Assembly: GCA_023229135.1 (NCBI GenBank)
Contig: JALNZT010000053.1
Coordinates: 1-22,921 of the forward strand
Direction: 5' to 3'
DNA length: 22,921 bases
Origin: Bacteroidales bacterium
GTDB taxonomy: Bacteria > Bacteroidota > Bacteroidia > Bacteroidales > F082
Shown here: one piece after another, positions 1 through 6,417 of the stretch
Layout: every line of letters begins with the position of its first letter
Numbering within the stretch: the first letter of the stretch is position 1
Position numbers and translations under genes: made by a program
The notes under the pieces: model-generated
The model's database searches: none
Told to the model about the DNA's origin: nothing
What the model saw: only the letters and a program-made list of their open reading frames with translations

Positions 1-166
1 AATCCTCTTAATCTTTGAATATCAATCACGTAAAATTAACTACACTACGAAATATAAATCTTTGAATCTTTGAATCAGGAATCTTTGAATCTTCGTAATC
101 TTTGAATCTTTGAATCTTTGAATCTTCCTAATCTTTGAATCTTCGTAATCTTCGCATTCTTTAAAA
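1..166. repeat. AATCTTTG array with one ACTACACTACG module
   Basis: The stretch is built almost entirely of tandem, imperfect copies of AATCTTTG joined by short linkers such as AATCAGG, AATCTTCG and AATCTTCCT. One ACTACACTACG module lies near base 40. The array runs to about 12 bases before the first start codon, so the leader, and probably the promoter, of that gene lies within or next to repeats. Confidence 0.85.
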
Positions 167-177
167 AATCAGCAACA

Positions 178-507
178 ATGGAAACATCAATCCTTCAGGC
201 AAAAGATTACTCCGAAAAATCCAAAATATTCAATCAGATGGCTTGGGATTATAAAATATCTCCTGAAGATCTTGAGGCTGTTTTGCTCGATAAAAAGGAA
301 AAAGCCGGACATTATTCAAAAATGGATATCTTTAAAAAACTTGTGGAATCTTATCCCTGGTTTACAATACTAAATATACTGCCAGTAGAATCTGTTCAAG
401 AATTGCTCAGTGACGAACTAATACAAAAATTACGATCCGCCTCATTAAGAAGTAAATATACCTATGTTAAATCAAGACTACAAAGCATTATACCTGCTGC
501 AGGATAA
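178..507 (+). CDS. Small protein of unknown function, partner of a truncated AbiEii-type gene
   Basis: A 109-residue soluble protein without signal peptide or membrane segment. I do not recognise a named family. It is mostly helical in appearance, with a conserved-looking MAWDYKISPEDLEAVL stretch at residues 21-36 and a basic C-terminal part. The start is the ATG just after the repeat array. Its 3' end overlaps by 44 bases an ATG-initiated frame that looks like the N-terminus of an AbiEii-like nucleotidyltransferase. In AbiE-type (type IV) toxin-antitoxin operons a small gene precedes and overlaps the nucleotidyltransferase, so by context this may be the partner or antitoxin gene. The protein does not look like the winged-helix AbiEi antitoxin. 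The role is inferred from position only. Confidence 0.7.
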   Translation: METSILQAKDYSEKSKIFNQMAWDYKISPEDLEAVLLDKKEKAGHYSKMDIFKKLVESYPWFTILNILPVESVQELLSDELIQKLRSASLRSKYTYVKSRLQSIIPAAG

Positions 508-577
508 TTTTCTTGCTTGGTGGAAATCCATGGACATGCCATTTTATCTAACCGGAGGATTAATGTTCAATGTTTAA
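464..577 (+). pseudogene. Truncated AbiEii-type nucleotidyltransferase (N-terminal stub)
   Basis: A 37-codon frame begins at ATG 464, inside the end of the preceding gene. Residues 1-32 end in FYLTGG, preceded by an aromatic segment FLAWWKSMDMP. This matches the usual N-terminus of AbiEii/AbiGii-like nucleotidyltransferases, where the motif continues as GGTAL with the catalytic region downstream. Here the match stops after the second Gly codon (base 559). The frame then runs into AATGTTTA-type repeat sequence and ends after five repeat-derived codons. The catalytic motifs and all remaining domains are absent, so the product cannot be an active enzyme. The family call rests on a short but characteristic motif. 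Confidence 0.6.
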
Positions 578-733
578 TGTTTAGATGTTCAACAACTGCA
601 CAACTATACACTGAACAAATGTTTAATTGTTCAAGTGTTTAATGTTCAAGTGTTCGATATACCTAAACACCTAAACACCTAAACAATTAACAACTGAACA
701 CCTAAACACCTAAACACCCAAACACTCACCTCC
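560..733. repeat. AATGTTTA / CCTAAACA repeat block, left flank of the four-helix-bundle gene
   Basis: Short tandem units of the type AATGTTTA and GTTCAAGTG occupy the left part, and CTAAACACC / AACTGAAC units the right part. The two halves are roughly reverse complements of each other. This repeat family is unlike the AATCTTTG family elsewhere in the window and occurs only around the gene that starts at 734. It ends 5-10 bases before that start codon. Confidence 0.8.
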
Positions 734-1126
734 ATGACTATCTCCTCCTTTGAAGATCTTGAAATTTGGAAAGAAGCCAGAGAACTCGCCAAAATTGTTC
801 GGCAATTGACAAGACGGCCTGAATTTGCCAAAGACTTTCGATTCTGCAGTCAAATCAACAGTGCTGCGGGTTCTATCATGGATAACATAGCAGAAGGTTA
901 TGAAAGGGATGGCCATAAAGAGTTTGTCCAGTTCTTATATATTGCTAAAGCCTCAAATGGAGAATGCAGGTCACAAGCCTATAGAGCATTTGACGCAGAT
1001 TTTATAAATAAGGAGGAGCTCGATGATTTGTTGTCTCGCACCTACAGTATCAGAAATAAAACACAGGGGCTTATCAAGTATCTCAAAAAAAGTGAATACA
1101 AAGGAACAAAGTATAAGGATGTCTAA
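734..1126 (+). CDS. Four-helix-bundle protein (S23 / 23S-rRNA intervening-sequence protein family)
   Basis: A 130-residue protein of the S23 / IVS four-helix-bundle family (TIGR02436, PF05635), close to the usual 115-130 residues. Visible family motifs are FEDLEIWKEARELA at residues 6-19, the highly conserved GSIMDNIAEGYER at 46-58, and EFVQFLYIAKAS at 63-74. Members were first found in intervening sequences of 23S rRNA genes, and the related Avd protein works with diversity-generating retroelements. No rRNA or reverse transcriptase is present here, so this is a stand-alone member whose job is unknown. It is flanked on both sides by AAACACC-type repeats found nowhere else in the window, and about 57 of its first 90 residues match the second copy at 5263. 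Family call firm, function not. Confidence 0.9.
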   Translation: MTISSFEDLEIWKEARELAKIVRQLTRRPEFAKDFRFCSQINSAAGSIMDNIAEGYERDGHKEFVQFLYIAKASNGECRSQAYRAFDADFINKEELDDLLSRTYSIRNKTQGLIKYLKKSEYKGTKYKDV

Positions 1127-1258
1127 TGTTTAGTGTTTAGCGTTAAATCAAACAACTGAACACTGAACAATTGAACAAATATTTAACTGTGTAATACTCC
1201 TAAACAACTAAACATTAAACAACTAAACATTAAAACACCTAAACATTAAACACTCAAA
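1127..1258. repeat. AATGTTTA / CCTAAACA repeat block, right flank of the four-helix-bundle gene
   Basis: The same family as the block at 560-733 resumes three bases after the TAA-containing end of the gene: AATGTTTAGTGTTTAG, then AACTGAACACTGAAC and CTAAACATTAAACA units. The order (T-rich orientation first, then A-rich) is the same as on the left, so the gene sits between two similar blocks. Confidence 0.8.
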
Positions 1259-1260
1259 AG

Positions 1261-1362
1261 CTCAAAAAACAAATTGCTGATGATTTTCTTTTAGGACGTA
1301 GCAATTCATTAGGCTTGGGAAAAATTCCTATTGAAAAAGCAGAACCTTATAAAAATTCCTGA
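1261..1362 (+). pseudogene. Orphan C-terminal coding fragment, unidentified
   Basis: This 102-base stretch is not repeat sequence. It reads open in one frame for 33 codons and ends at TGA 1360-1362. The peptide contains ADDFLLGRSNSLGLGKIPIE and looks like a genuine protein tail, but I cannot name the family. It starts where the AAACATT repeat block ends and has no start codon, so it is best explained as the remnant of a gene whose front was lost. It could be the tail of the AbiEii-type gene whose head is at 464. That would require a deletion as well as insertion of the repeat-flanked four-helix-bundle gene. I cannot verify this here. Confidence 0.35.
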
Positions 1363-2072
1363 ATATTCAAAAATTCAAAAATTCAACGCCGGTTCGTCGT
1401 GCCTCCTTCCGGCATTCAAAGATTGAATCTCGTGTTGGCTCGCATCCAATCTTTGAACCTGCCTTCCTGCGTTCAGCAGGCAGGTCCTTGAATCTTGAAT
1501 CCTTGAATCTTCGTAATCTTTGAATCTTCCTAATCTTTGAATCTTCCTAATCTTTGAATCTCAATAACACGCGAAATTACTGATCTACGTTCTTTAATCT
1601 TCAAATCCTCAAATCTTCAAATTTTCAAATCTTCCTAACCCGCAAACAAACTACACTACGTTCTTTAATCCTCAAATTTTCAAATCTTCTTAACCCTAAA
1701 ACTACCTGCACTCCGTAATCTCAATCTTTGAATCTTTGAATTTTGAATCTTTGAATCTTCGTAATCTTTGAATCTTTGAATCAGGAATCTTTGAATCTTC
1801 CTAAACTTTGAATTTTCTCAACACGCGAAATAACTACACTACGTTCGTCAATCTTTGAACCTGCCTTCCTGCGGTCCTGTCTGACGGCCAGGCAGGCAGC
1901 AGGCAGGTCTTTGAATCAGGAATTTTTGAATCTTCTTAACCCGCAAACTAACTACACTACGTTCTTCAATCTTTGAACCTGCCTTCCTGCGGTTAGCAGG
2001 CAGGTCCTTGAATTTTGAATCTTTGAATCTTCAATCTTTGAACCTGCCTTCCTGCGGTCAGCAGGCAGGTCT
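1363..2072. repeat. Composite repeat region (about 710 bases, no gene)
   Basis: The first 100 bases carry A-rich ATTCAAAAATTCAA units and a GCCGG...CCGGC insert. A strand-switch inverted repeat follows at 1414-1457 (arms ATTCAAAGATTG and CAATCTTTGAA). The rest is T-rich AATCTTTG arrays with five ACTACACTACG-type modules (near 1580, 1650, 1700, 1825, 1945) and CCTGCC...GGCAGG palindromes near 1470, 1860 (the longer version), 1980 and 2045. Long open frames here are products of the repeats. I see no gene. Confidence 0.85.
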
Positions 2073-2102
2073 TTGAATCTTGAATCTTTAAATAAAGTCT
2101 TA

Positions 2103-2945
2103 GTGAAGGACGAAATAATCATATTCTCATACAGCAACCAACCTCAGTTAAAAATTGAAGTGAGGATTGAAGATGAGACTGTTTGGTTAACTCAAGCCAA
2201 AATTGCGGAGTTGTTTGGAGTGAAGAGGCCTGCAATAACAAAGCATTTGAAGAACATTTTTATTTCCGGCGAATTAGATGAAGATAGCACATGTTCCATT
2301 TTGGAACACATGGGGGTGGATAGCAAGCAAAAATACAGGACGAAGTATTATAACCTGGATGTAATTTTGTCTGTTGGTTACAGAGTCAACTCTATTAATG
2401 CTACCCAGTTCCGTATTTGGGCCAACAAAATTCTAAAAGAATACCTTTTAAGAGGTCATGTTGTAAATCATCGCTTGGGAAGGATAGAAGAAGAAGTACA
2501 ACATATAAAAGGCAGGATAAACGATATAGAATTTAAGATTCAAACCAATCTGCCCCCTAATGAAGGCATCTTCTTCAACGGCCAAATATTTGATGCCTGG
2601 CTGTTTGTGATTGCCTTGGTAAAGGATGCAAAGAAAAGCATTGTCCTGATTGATAATTATATAGATGAATCAGTATTGTCGCTACTGTCCAAGAGAAATC
2701 CAAAGGTGGATGCAAGCATTTATACAGCTAAAATTAGTCCATCCTTTAAACTTGATTTGGAAAAACACAACCATCAATACAAGCCTGTTCAGGTTAAAGT
2801 GTTTTCTCAATCACACGACCGATTTTTAATCATTGATGACTCAACAGTGTATCATATTGGCGCATCTTTGAAAGATTTAGGTAAGAAATGGTTCGCATTC
2901 TCGAAAATTAAACTTGACCCAAAGGATTTGCTTAAACGACTGTAA
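2103..2945 (+). CDS. RhuM-family protein with C-terminal PLD-like domain
   Basis: About 280 residues. The N-terminal half is of the virulence RhuM type: ETVWLTQAKIAELFGVKRPA near residues 25-44, a winged-helix-like DNA-binding segment, followed by KYYNLDVILSVGYRVNS and TQFRIWANKILKEYLLRG. A coiled stretch (RIEEEVQHIKGRINDIEFK) links to a C-terminal domain resembling phospholipase-D-like nucleases. That domain has SIVLIDNYIDESVLSLLSK and HDRFLIIDDSTVYHIGASLK, in which the usual HxK signature is replaced by HDR, so catalysis is uncertain. The frame is open upstream through repeat sequence to TTG 2073. I prefer GTG 2103, because the family starts shortly before the DVRxEDETVWL segment and no ATG lies in this part. 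Molecular role unknown; related genes often occur in defence or accessory islands. Confidence 0.85.
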   Translation: MKDEIIIFSYSNQPQLKIEVRIEDETVWLTQAKIAELFGVKRPAITKHLKNIFISGELDEDSTCSILEHMGVDSKQKYRTKYYNLDVILSVGYRVNSINATQFRIWANKILKEYLLRGHVVNHRLGRIEEEVQHIKGRINDIEFKIQTNLPPNEGIFFNGQIFDAWLFVIALVKDAKKSIVLIDNYIDESVLSLLSKRNPKVDASIYTAKISPSFKLDLEKHNHQYKPVQVKVFSQSHDRFLIIDDSTVYHIGASLKDLGKKWFAFSKIKLDPKDLLKRL

Positions 2946-3205
2946 CATTAAGAAAACTATCTACACTACGAAATCAAATCCTGAAAGTCCCGAGAGGAGG
3001 AACGACGATTCGGGGCTACAGTCCCGAGAGCGAAGCGATTCGGGATTCAAATCCTCAAATCTTCCTAACCCTCAAACTAACTACACTACGTTCCTCAATC
3101 TTTGAATCTTCTTAACCCGCGAAATAACTGTACTACGATCTTTAATCTTTGAATTAGGAATTTTTGAATCTTTGAATCCTTGAATCTTTGAATTAGGAAT
3201 CTTTG
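2946..3205. repeat. Composite repeat region after the RhuM-type gene
   Basis: Contains an ACTACACTACG module near 2955, a paired palindromic insert at about 2985-3045 (two CCCGAGAG...TTCGGG units in tandem), further modules near 3075 and 3125, and AATCTTTG units up to about 3205. Unlike most other genes in this region, the RhuM-type gene is not followed by the strand-switch inverted repeat. Confidence 0.8.
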
Positions 3206-3297
3206 TTCAATTCGCCTGCCCTGTATGGAGGTTTATCCTGTGAAATGCAAAGCATATTTATCAGGGCACAATCTTAACGGGGATGACAAAAGAAACA
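3206..3297. repeat. 90-bp structured repeat, copy 1
   Basis: First of three near-identical elements (others at 4843 and 5007). It contains GGAGGTTTATCCTGTGAAAT, then AAATGCAAAGCATATTT, an imperfect inverted repeat bounded by CCTG and CAGG, and ends with CTTAACGGGGATGACAAAA. It is unrelated to the AATCTTTG family. It lies directly upstream of the ParD-like/ParE pair. Confidence 0.8.
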
Positions 3298-3312
3298 TCG
3301 ATGAAAAAAACC

Positions 3313-3320
3313 TATTTTTG
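3313..3320 (+). promoter_or_regulatory. Candidate -7 box (TAnnTTTG) for the ParD-like/ParE operon
   Basis: TATTTTTG matches the Bacteroidota -7 consensus TAnnTTTG exactly, 27 bases before the ATG at 3347. I see no convincing TTTG at the -33 distance. If real, it places transcription start near 3327 and excludes the in-frame GTG at 3320 as start codon. Confidence 0.4.
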
Positions 3321-3346
3321 TGGATACATTAAAACTTTATACGCAC

Positions 3347-3523
3347 ATGACCGAAGTAAAGAAAGCTAATAAGAATCCTAAAAGTTGGATACAGACAGGC
3401 ACATGCTTGACACAGCAAGAATTTGAAAAAGAAATAAAGAAGGCTGAAAAAGGCCCTTTTCATAGCGTACAAGAGTCTATGGAAAATTTTGAACGATGGC
3501 TGACGGAGCGAGAAAAGAAGTAA
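3347..3523 (+). CDS. Putative antitoxin, ParD/RelB-like small protein
   Basis: A 58-residue, highly charged protein (many Lys and Glu) with a C-terminal helix ending in ESMENFERWLTEREKK, the type of tail seen in toxin-binding antitoxins. No clear DNA-binding motif is visible. The ATG at 3347 is preferred over the in-frame GTG at 3320, which lies in a likely promoter box. The gene overlaps the following ParE-type toxin gene by 28 bases, the usual arrangement for a type II toxin-antitoxin operon. Identification depends mostly on this context. Confidence 0.6.
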   Translation: MTEVKKANKNPKSWIQTGTCLTQQEFEKEIKKAEKGPFHSVQESMENFERWLTEREKK

Positions 3524-3834
3524 AAGTTTCGGCCCAGTTCGATCTTGATATCATTGAAATATATTCTTTTGGAGAGGAAGTGTTTGGGCCGGTGGCAGCT
3601 AAAAGCCTTGTAGCAGATATCTATAGCAGGATATGGAGTCTTGATCAAATGTATTTCTTGCATGTTGAATGCAGACATTTGCCAACAAAAGACAAAAGAT
3701 ACCGAAACATCATTATTGGTTCTTACCTAATTATTTATAGAATAACTTCCGATGCAGTAGAAGTTTTAAGAATACTTCACTCCCGTTCAAGTATCAGAAA
3801 AATAAGAACCTCACGAAAAGTGTTTAAAAAGTAA
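3496..3834 (+). CDS. RelE/ParE-family toxin
   Basis: 112 residues. The ParE/RelE fold is indicated by an N-terminal strand KVSAQFDLDIIEIYSFGEE, a helical hairpin, and the family's C-terminal strand pattern KRYRNIIIGSYLIIYRI...VEVLRILHSRSS. The motif of conserved Arg before a YLIIYRI strand and a final VLRILHSR is typical of ParE toxins, which poison DNA gyrase; RelE relatives cut mRNA on the ribosome. The start ATG lies within the end of the upstream antitoxin-like gene, so the two are translationally coupled. The C-terminal tail (KIRTSRKVFKK) is somewhat longer than usual and basic. Family call good, target unknown. Confidence 0.85.
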   Translation: MADGARKEVKVSAQFDLDIIEIYSFGEEVFGPVAAKSLVADIYSRIWSLDQMYFLHVECRHLPTKDKRYRNIIIGSYLIIYRITSDAVEVLRILHSRSSIRKIRTSRKVFKK

Positions 3835-4366
3835 TCCTTTGAATCTCGCTCCGTCGTGCCTCCTTGAGGAAATTCAAAGATTCAAAAATTCAAGCACTGC
3901 CTTCCTTCGGTCGGCAGCTATTCAAAAACCTGCCTGCTGAACCCAGGAAGGCAGGTTCAAAGATTAAGTTCCGTTGCTAACCAACATCCAATCTTTGAAT
4001 CCTTGAATTTTGAATCTTGAATCTTTATCACGCAAACTAACTACACTACGTTCGTCAATCTTTGAATCTTGAATCCTTGAATCTTGAATCTTCCTAACCC
4101 TCAAACTAACTACACTACGGTCTTCAATCTTTGAACCTGCCTTCCTGCGTTCAGCAGGCAGGTCCTTGAATCCTTGAATCTTGAATCTTCCTAACCCTCA
4201 AACTACCTACACTACGTTCTTCAATCTTTGAACCTGCCTTCCTGCGGTCCTGTCTGACGGCCAGGCAGGCAGCAGGCAGGTCCTTGAATTTTGAATCTTT
4301 GAATCTTCGTAATCTTTGAATCTTCGTAACACACAAAATAAATATACTACGTTCCTCAATCTTTTT
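3835..4366. repeat. Composite repeat region between ParE and HicB
   Basis: Begins with a GTCGTGCCTCC motif and A-rich ATTCAAAGATTCAA units. Then comes a GCTGCC-type palindrome (written CTGCC...GGCAG, near 3897-3920), an A-rich CCTGCC palindrome, and a strand-switch inverted repeat at 3956-4000. Beyond it the T-rich orientation holds four ACTACACTACG-type modules (near 4040, 4108, 4208, 4345) and short and long CCTGCC...GGCAGG palindromes near 4135 and 4230. No gene is visible in its roughly 530 bases. Confidence 0.85.
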
Positions 4367-4369
4367 CAT

Positions 4370-4377
4370 TACCTTTG
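4370..4377 (+). promoter_or_regulatory. Candidate -7 box (TAnnTTTG) for hicBA
   Basis: TACCTTTG is an exact match to the Bacteroidota -7 consensus, 17 bases before the hicB ATG, giving a leader of roughly ten bases. It lies just past the last ACTAC module of the repeat block. No good -33 TTTG is seen at the normal spacing. Confidence 0.4.
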
Positions 4378-4393
4378 AACAAATAATTTCAAA

Positions 4394-4606
4394 ATGCACG
4401 CATTAAAATATATACTATATAAAGAAGGTGACTATTATGTATCCCAATGCCTCAATGTAGAAGTTTCCAGCTTTGGTGACACTGTGCAGGAATCAATCGA
4501 CAACCTGAAAGAAGCTGTTGAACTTTATTTAGAAGACAACCACGAGATAAACACTTTTAGGGCAATAAATGAAGCCATGATTGGCGAAACATTTATTAAT
4601 GTCTAA
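4394..4606 (+). CDS. hicB: HicB-family antitoxin
   Basis: 70 residues with the HicB partial RNase-H-like fold: LKYILYKEGDYYVSQCLNVE, then SSFGDTVQESIDNLKEAVELYLED, the family's signature of a strand pair followed by G-T/D-x-x-E-A-x-x-N-xx-EA. It lacks a C-terminal DNA-binding domain, as do many short HicB proteins. The last eight bases overlap the start of hicA (ATGTCTAA), so the genes are coupled. The order hicB-hicA is the reverse of the classical operon but is common. HicB neutralises the HicA mRNase and normally represses the operon. Confidence 0.85.
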   Translation: MHALKYILYKEGDYYVSQCLNVEVSSFGDTVQESIDNLKEAVELYLEDNHEINTFRAINEAMIGETFINV

Positions 4607-4799
4607 GTTATACTCTTCCAGCCATATTATTAAAATCCTCGAAAAGAATGGATTTGTTTTTGTCTCACAAAGAGGTAGGCATTGTAAATACACCAAAAAC
4701 AAACTAATCGTAATAGTACCTCACCCCAAAAAAGAAATACCAGTGGGTACCTTTAGCTCAATTGGCAGGCAATCAGGATTGACAAAAGCCGATTTTTAA
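4599..4799 (+). CDS. hicA: HicA-family mRNA interferase toxin
   Basis: 66 residues from ATG 4599, which overlaps the hicB stop. The double-stranded-RNA-binding-like HicA fold is clear: IIKILEKNGFVFVSQRGRHCKYT, then VPHPKKEIPVGTFSSIGRQSGLT. The His in RGRH corresponds to the catalytic histidine of the GSHH motif in other HicA toxins, here in a GRHC variant. An alternative in-frame TTG at 4581 would add six residues but lies inside hicB and is unlikely. The product cleaves mRNA when not bound by HicB. Length is normal, so the pair looks intact. Confidence 0.85.
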   Translation: MSKLYSSSHIIKILEKNGFVFVSQRGRHCKYTKNKLIVIVPHPKKEIPVGTFSSIGRQSGLTKADF

Positions 4800-4842
4800 A
4801 TGACTTCACGAATGAAACATGACGTCCAATTTGCTTAATTCG

Positions 4843-4935
4843 TTCAATTCGCTTGCCACGCAAGGAGGTTTATCCTGTGAAATGCAAAGCATATTTATCA
4901 GGGCGCGATCTTAACGGGGATGACAAAAAAAGAAA
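4843..4935. repeat. 90-bp structured repeat, copy 2
   Basis: Nearly identical to the copy at 3206, including AAGGAGGTTTATCCTGTGAA and AAATGCAAAGCATATTT, with changes concentrated in the outer arm (GCCACGCAAGG here). It starts 43 bases after the hicA stop and is followed by a different simple sequence, GAATTACGCGAATTACACG, up to about 4975. Confidence 0.8.
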
Positions 4936-5006
4936 CTCCGATGATTCATCATCGAATTACGCGAATTACACGAATAATAAGCCGCGAATAACCTCCGCTA
5001 TATTCG

Positions 5007-5093
5007 TTCAATTCGCTTGCCCCGTAAGGAGGTTTATCCTGTGAAATGCAAAGCATATTTATCAGGCACAATCTTAACGGGGATGGACAAAAA
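5007..5093. repeat. 90-bp structured repeat, copy 3
   Basis: Third copy, only about 70 bases after copy 2. Its outer arms pair best of the three: CCCCGTAAG at the left and CTTAACGGGG at the right. One G is missing after TTTATCAGG relative to the other copies. The open frame across copies 2 and 3 is an accident of the repeats. Confidence 0.8.
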
Positions 5094-5111
5094 AAATATT
5101 TCAAAAAAAAC

Positions 5112-5141
5112 TTGCTATTTCAAAAAGCATGAGTAATTTTG
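5112..5141 (+). promoter_or_regulatory. Candidate Bacteroidota promoter (TTG-N19-TAATTTTG)
   Basis: TTG at 5112-5114 is followed, 19 bases later, by TAATTTTG at 5134-5141. Both elements and the spacing fit the known Bacteroidota -33/-7 promoter. It lies in a short non-repeat stretch about 120 bases upstream of the second four-helix-bundle gene, with a strand-switch inverted repeat in the intervening leader. This is the best promoter candidate in the accessory region. Confidence 0.5.
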
Positions 5142-5159
5142 CTACTCCAAACCAATTCA

Positions 5160-5262
5160 ATGATTCCTAATTCAAAATTCAAAGATTGAATTCCGTATTA
5201 ACCTGTACCCAATCTTTGAATCCTTGAATCTTTAAATCTTTAAATCTTTGAATCTTTAAATT
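5160..5262. repeat. Strand-switch inverted repeat and AATCTTTG/AATCTTTAA array
   Basis: Arms ATTCAAAGATTG (from 5177) and CAATCTTTGAAT (to 5221) enclose a loop of about 20 bases beginning AATTCCGTATTAACC. T-rich units, here partly AATCTTTAA, then run to the base before the start codon at 5263. Confidence 0.8.
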
Positions 5263-5658
5263 ATGAAATACACCTCCTTCGAAGAACTCCCAATCTGGCA
5301 AAAAGCCCGCGAATTAGCACAATTCGTCTTTGTCATTACGGCAGAAGGAGATTTCAATAAAGACTTTAGATTCCGTGATCAAATCCGAGCTGCCGCTGGA
5401 TCAATAGCCGATAACATAGCAGAAGGCTTCGAGAGAAGCGGTAACAAAGAATTCGTTCAGTTTCTCTACATCGCCAAAGGATCGTGTGGCGAAACCCGCT
5501 CACAAAGCTACAGAGCTCTCGACTGCAACTACATCACACAAGAAACATGCGATCAACTAAAACAAAAAACCACAGAAATAGCCTCAGAAATAGCAAACTT
5601 CATCAAATACCTCAAAAACTCCGGCCTCAAAGGCTCCAAATATAAAACCAATGAATAA
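5263..5658 (+). CDS. Four-helix-bundle protein (S23 / IVS protein family), second copy
   Basis: 131 residues, same family as the gene at 734. Motifs FEELPIWQKARELA (6-19), GSIADNIAEGFER (46-58) and EFVQFLYIAKGS (63-74) are all present, and the length is normal, so it looks intact. It is clearly diverged from the first copy and uses many C-ending codons (CTC, TTC, ATC), unlike that copy, so it is not a recent duplicate. It is bracketed by AATCTTTG-family repeats rather than the AAACACC family. No rRNA, reverse transcriptase or variable-repeat target is near. Function unknown; family certain. Confidence 0.9.
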   Translation: MKYTSFEELPIWQKARELAQFVFVITAEGDFNKDFRFRDQIRAAAGSIADNIAEGFERSGNKEFVQFLYIAKGSCGETRSQSYRALDCNYITQETCDQLKQKTTEIASEIANFIKYLKNSGLKGSKYKTNE

Positions 5659-5816
5659 AAGAAATTTAAACGCTGCCTTCCTGCGGTCGGCAGCTATTCA
5701 AAAATTCAAAGATTCAATTCTTGGTCGTCGTTCCTCCTCCCAAGATTCAAAGATTGAATTTCGTATTAACCTAAATCCCAATCTTTGAATTAGGAATTTT
5801 TGAATCTTTGAATTAA
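5659..5816. repeat. Short composite repeat after the second four-helix-bundle gene
   Basis: Holds a GCTGCC...GGCAGC palindrome near 5673-5695, A-rich ATTCAAAGATTCAA units around a GTCGTCGTTCCTCC motif, and a strand-switch inverted repeat at 5745-5790. T-rich units then reach to about seven bases before the start at 5824. Confidence 0.8.
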
Positions 5817-5823
5817 AAAAAAC

Positions 5824-6417
5824 ATGCTCGAAGCCCTCATAACTTCCAAAACAAAACTCAAGATGCTGCTGAAGTTCTTCCTCAACAGCAACAACACCGG
5901 TTACCTCCGTGGCCTCGCCACCGAATTCAACGAATCCACCAACTCCGTCCGCCTCGAACTCAACAAGCTCGAACAGGCCGGCCTGCTAAACTCACAAACC
6001 GAAGGCCCACGCAAGGTCTTCCGTGCCAACGACAAACACCCACTCTTCCCCGACATACAAAATATCGTCCGCAAAACCATCGGCATCGACGAAATCATCG
6101 AGCGTGTCATCAACCACCTCGGCGATCCACAAGAAGTTTACCTCATGGGAGAGCTTGCACAAGGCATCGACAGCCAGCAGATCAACCTACTCATCGTAGG
6201 CGAACAGCTCGACCTCGACTACCTGGCACAGCTCGTCCTCAAAGCACAAAAACTCATCTCACGCACCATAGGCTTCCTCGCCCTCACACCCGCTGAGTTC
6301 CAACAACAACTACCCAAACTCAATACCGAAAATATGATGCTAGTGTGGGAAAACGATAAAACGATAAAACGAAAAGTGAAAAGTGAAAAACCAAAAGTGA
6401 AAACTAAAAAAAACTAA
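5824..6417 (+). CDS. Winged-helix regulator with nucleotidyltransferase-like domain, polysaccharide-locus type
   Basis: 197 residues. The N-terminal part (about 1-75) is an ArsR-like winged helix: MLEALITSKTKLKMLLKFFL, then GYLRGLATEFNESTNSVRLELNKLEQAGLL and KVFRANDKHPLF. The middle and C-terminal part (about 85-175) resembles a nucleotidyltransferase fold without obvious catalytic GS/DxD residues (VYLMGELAQGIDSQQINLLIVGE). Proteins of this architecture commonly head surface-polysaccharide loci in Bacteroidota, so it probably regulates the locus that resumes at 11620. Codons are GC-rich and C-ending like the start of the gene at 11620. The last 20 residues (KTIKRKVKSEKPKVKTKKN) are encoded by AAAAGTGAAAA-type simple repeat and look like a run-on past the original stop. 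Confidence 0.8.
   Translation: MLEALITSKTKLKMLLKFFLNSNNTGYLRGLATEFNESTNSVRLELNKLEQAGLLNSQTEGPRKVFRANDKHPLFPDIQNIVRKTIGIDEIIERVINHLGDPQEVYLMGELAQGIDSQQINLLIVGEQLDLDYLAQLVLKAQKLISRTIGFLALTPAEFQQQLPKLNTENMMLVWENDKTIKRKVKSEKPKVKTKKN

Noticed and set aside
1..170. CRISPR array
   Set aside because: The units are 8-17 bases with irregular linkers that are themselves repeats; there are no constant-length unique spacers and no cas genes.
4853..5044. 63-residue open frame
   Set aside because: It spans two copies of the 90-bp repeat and simple GAATTACGCG sequence; the frame is broken in the third copy by a one-base loss.
734..5658. 23S rRNA intervening sequence or diversity-generating retroelement
   Set aside because: The two S23/Avd-type genes suggested this, but no rRNA sequence, reverse transcriptase or template/variable repeat pair is present.
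5673..5695. Rho-independent terminators at GCTGCC...GGCAGC palindromes
   Set aside because: The hairpins are GC-rich but not followed by a T-run, and they occur at many places not related to gene ends.
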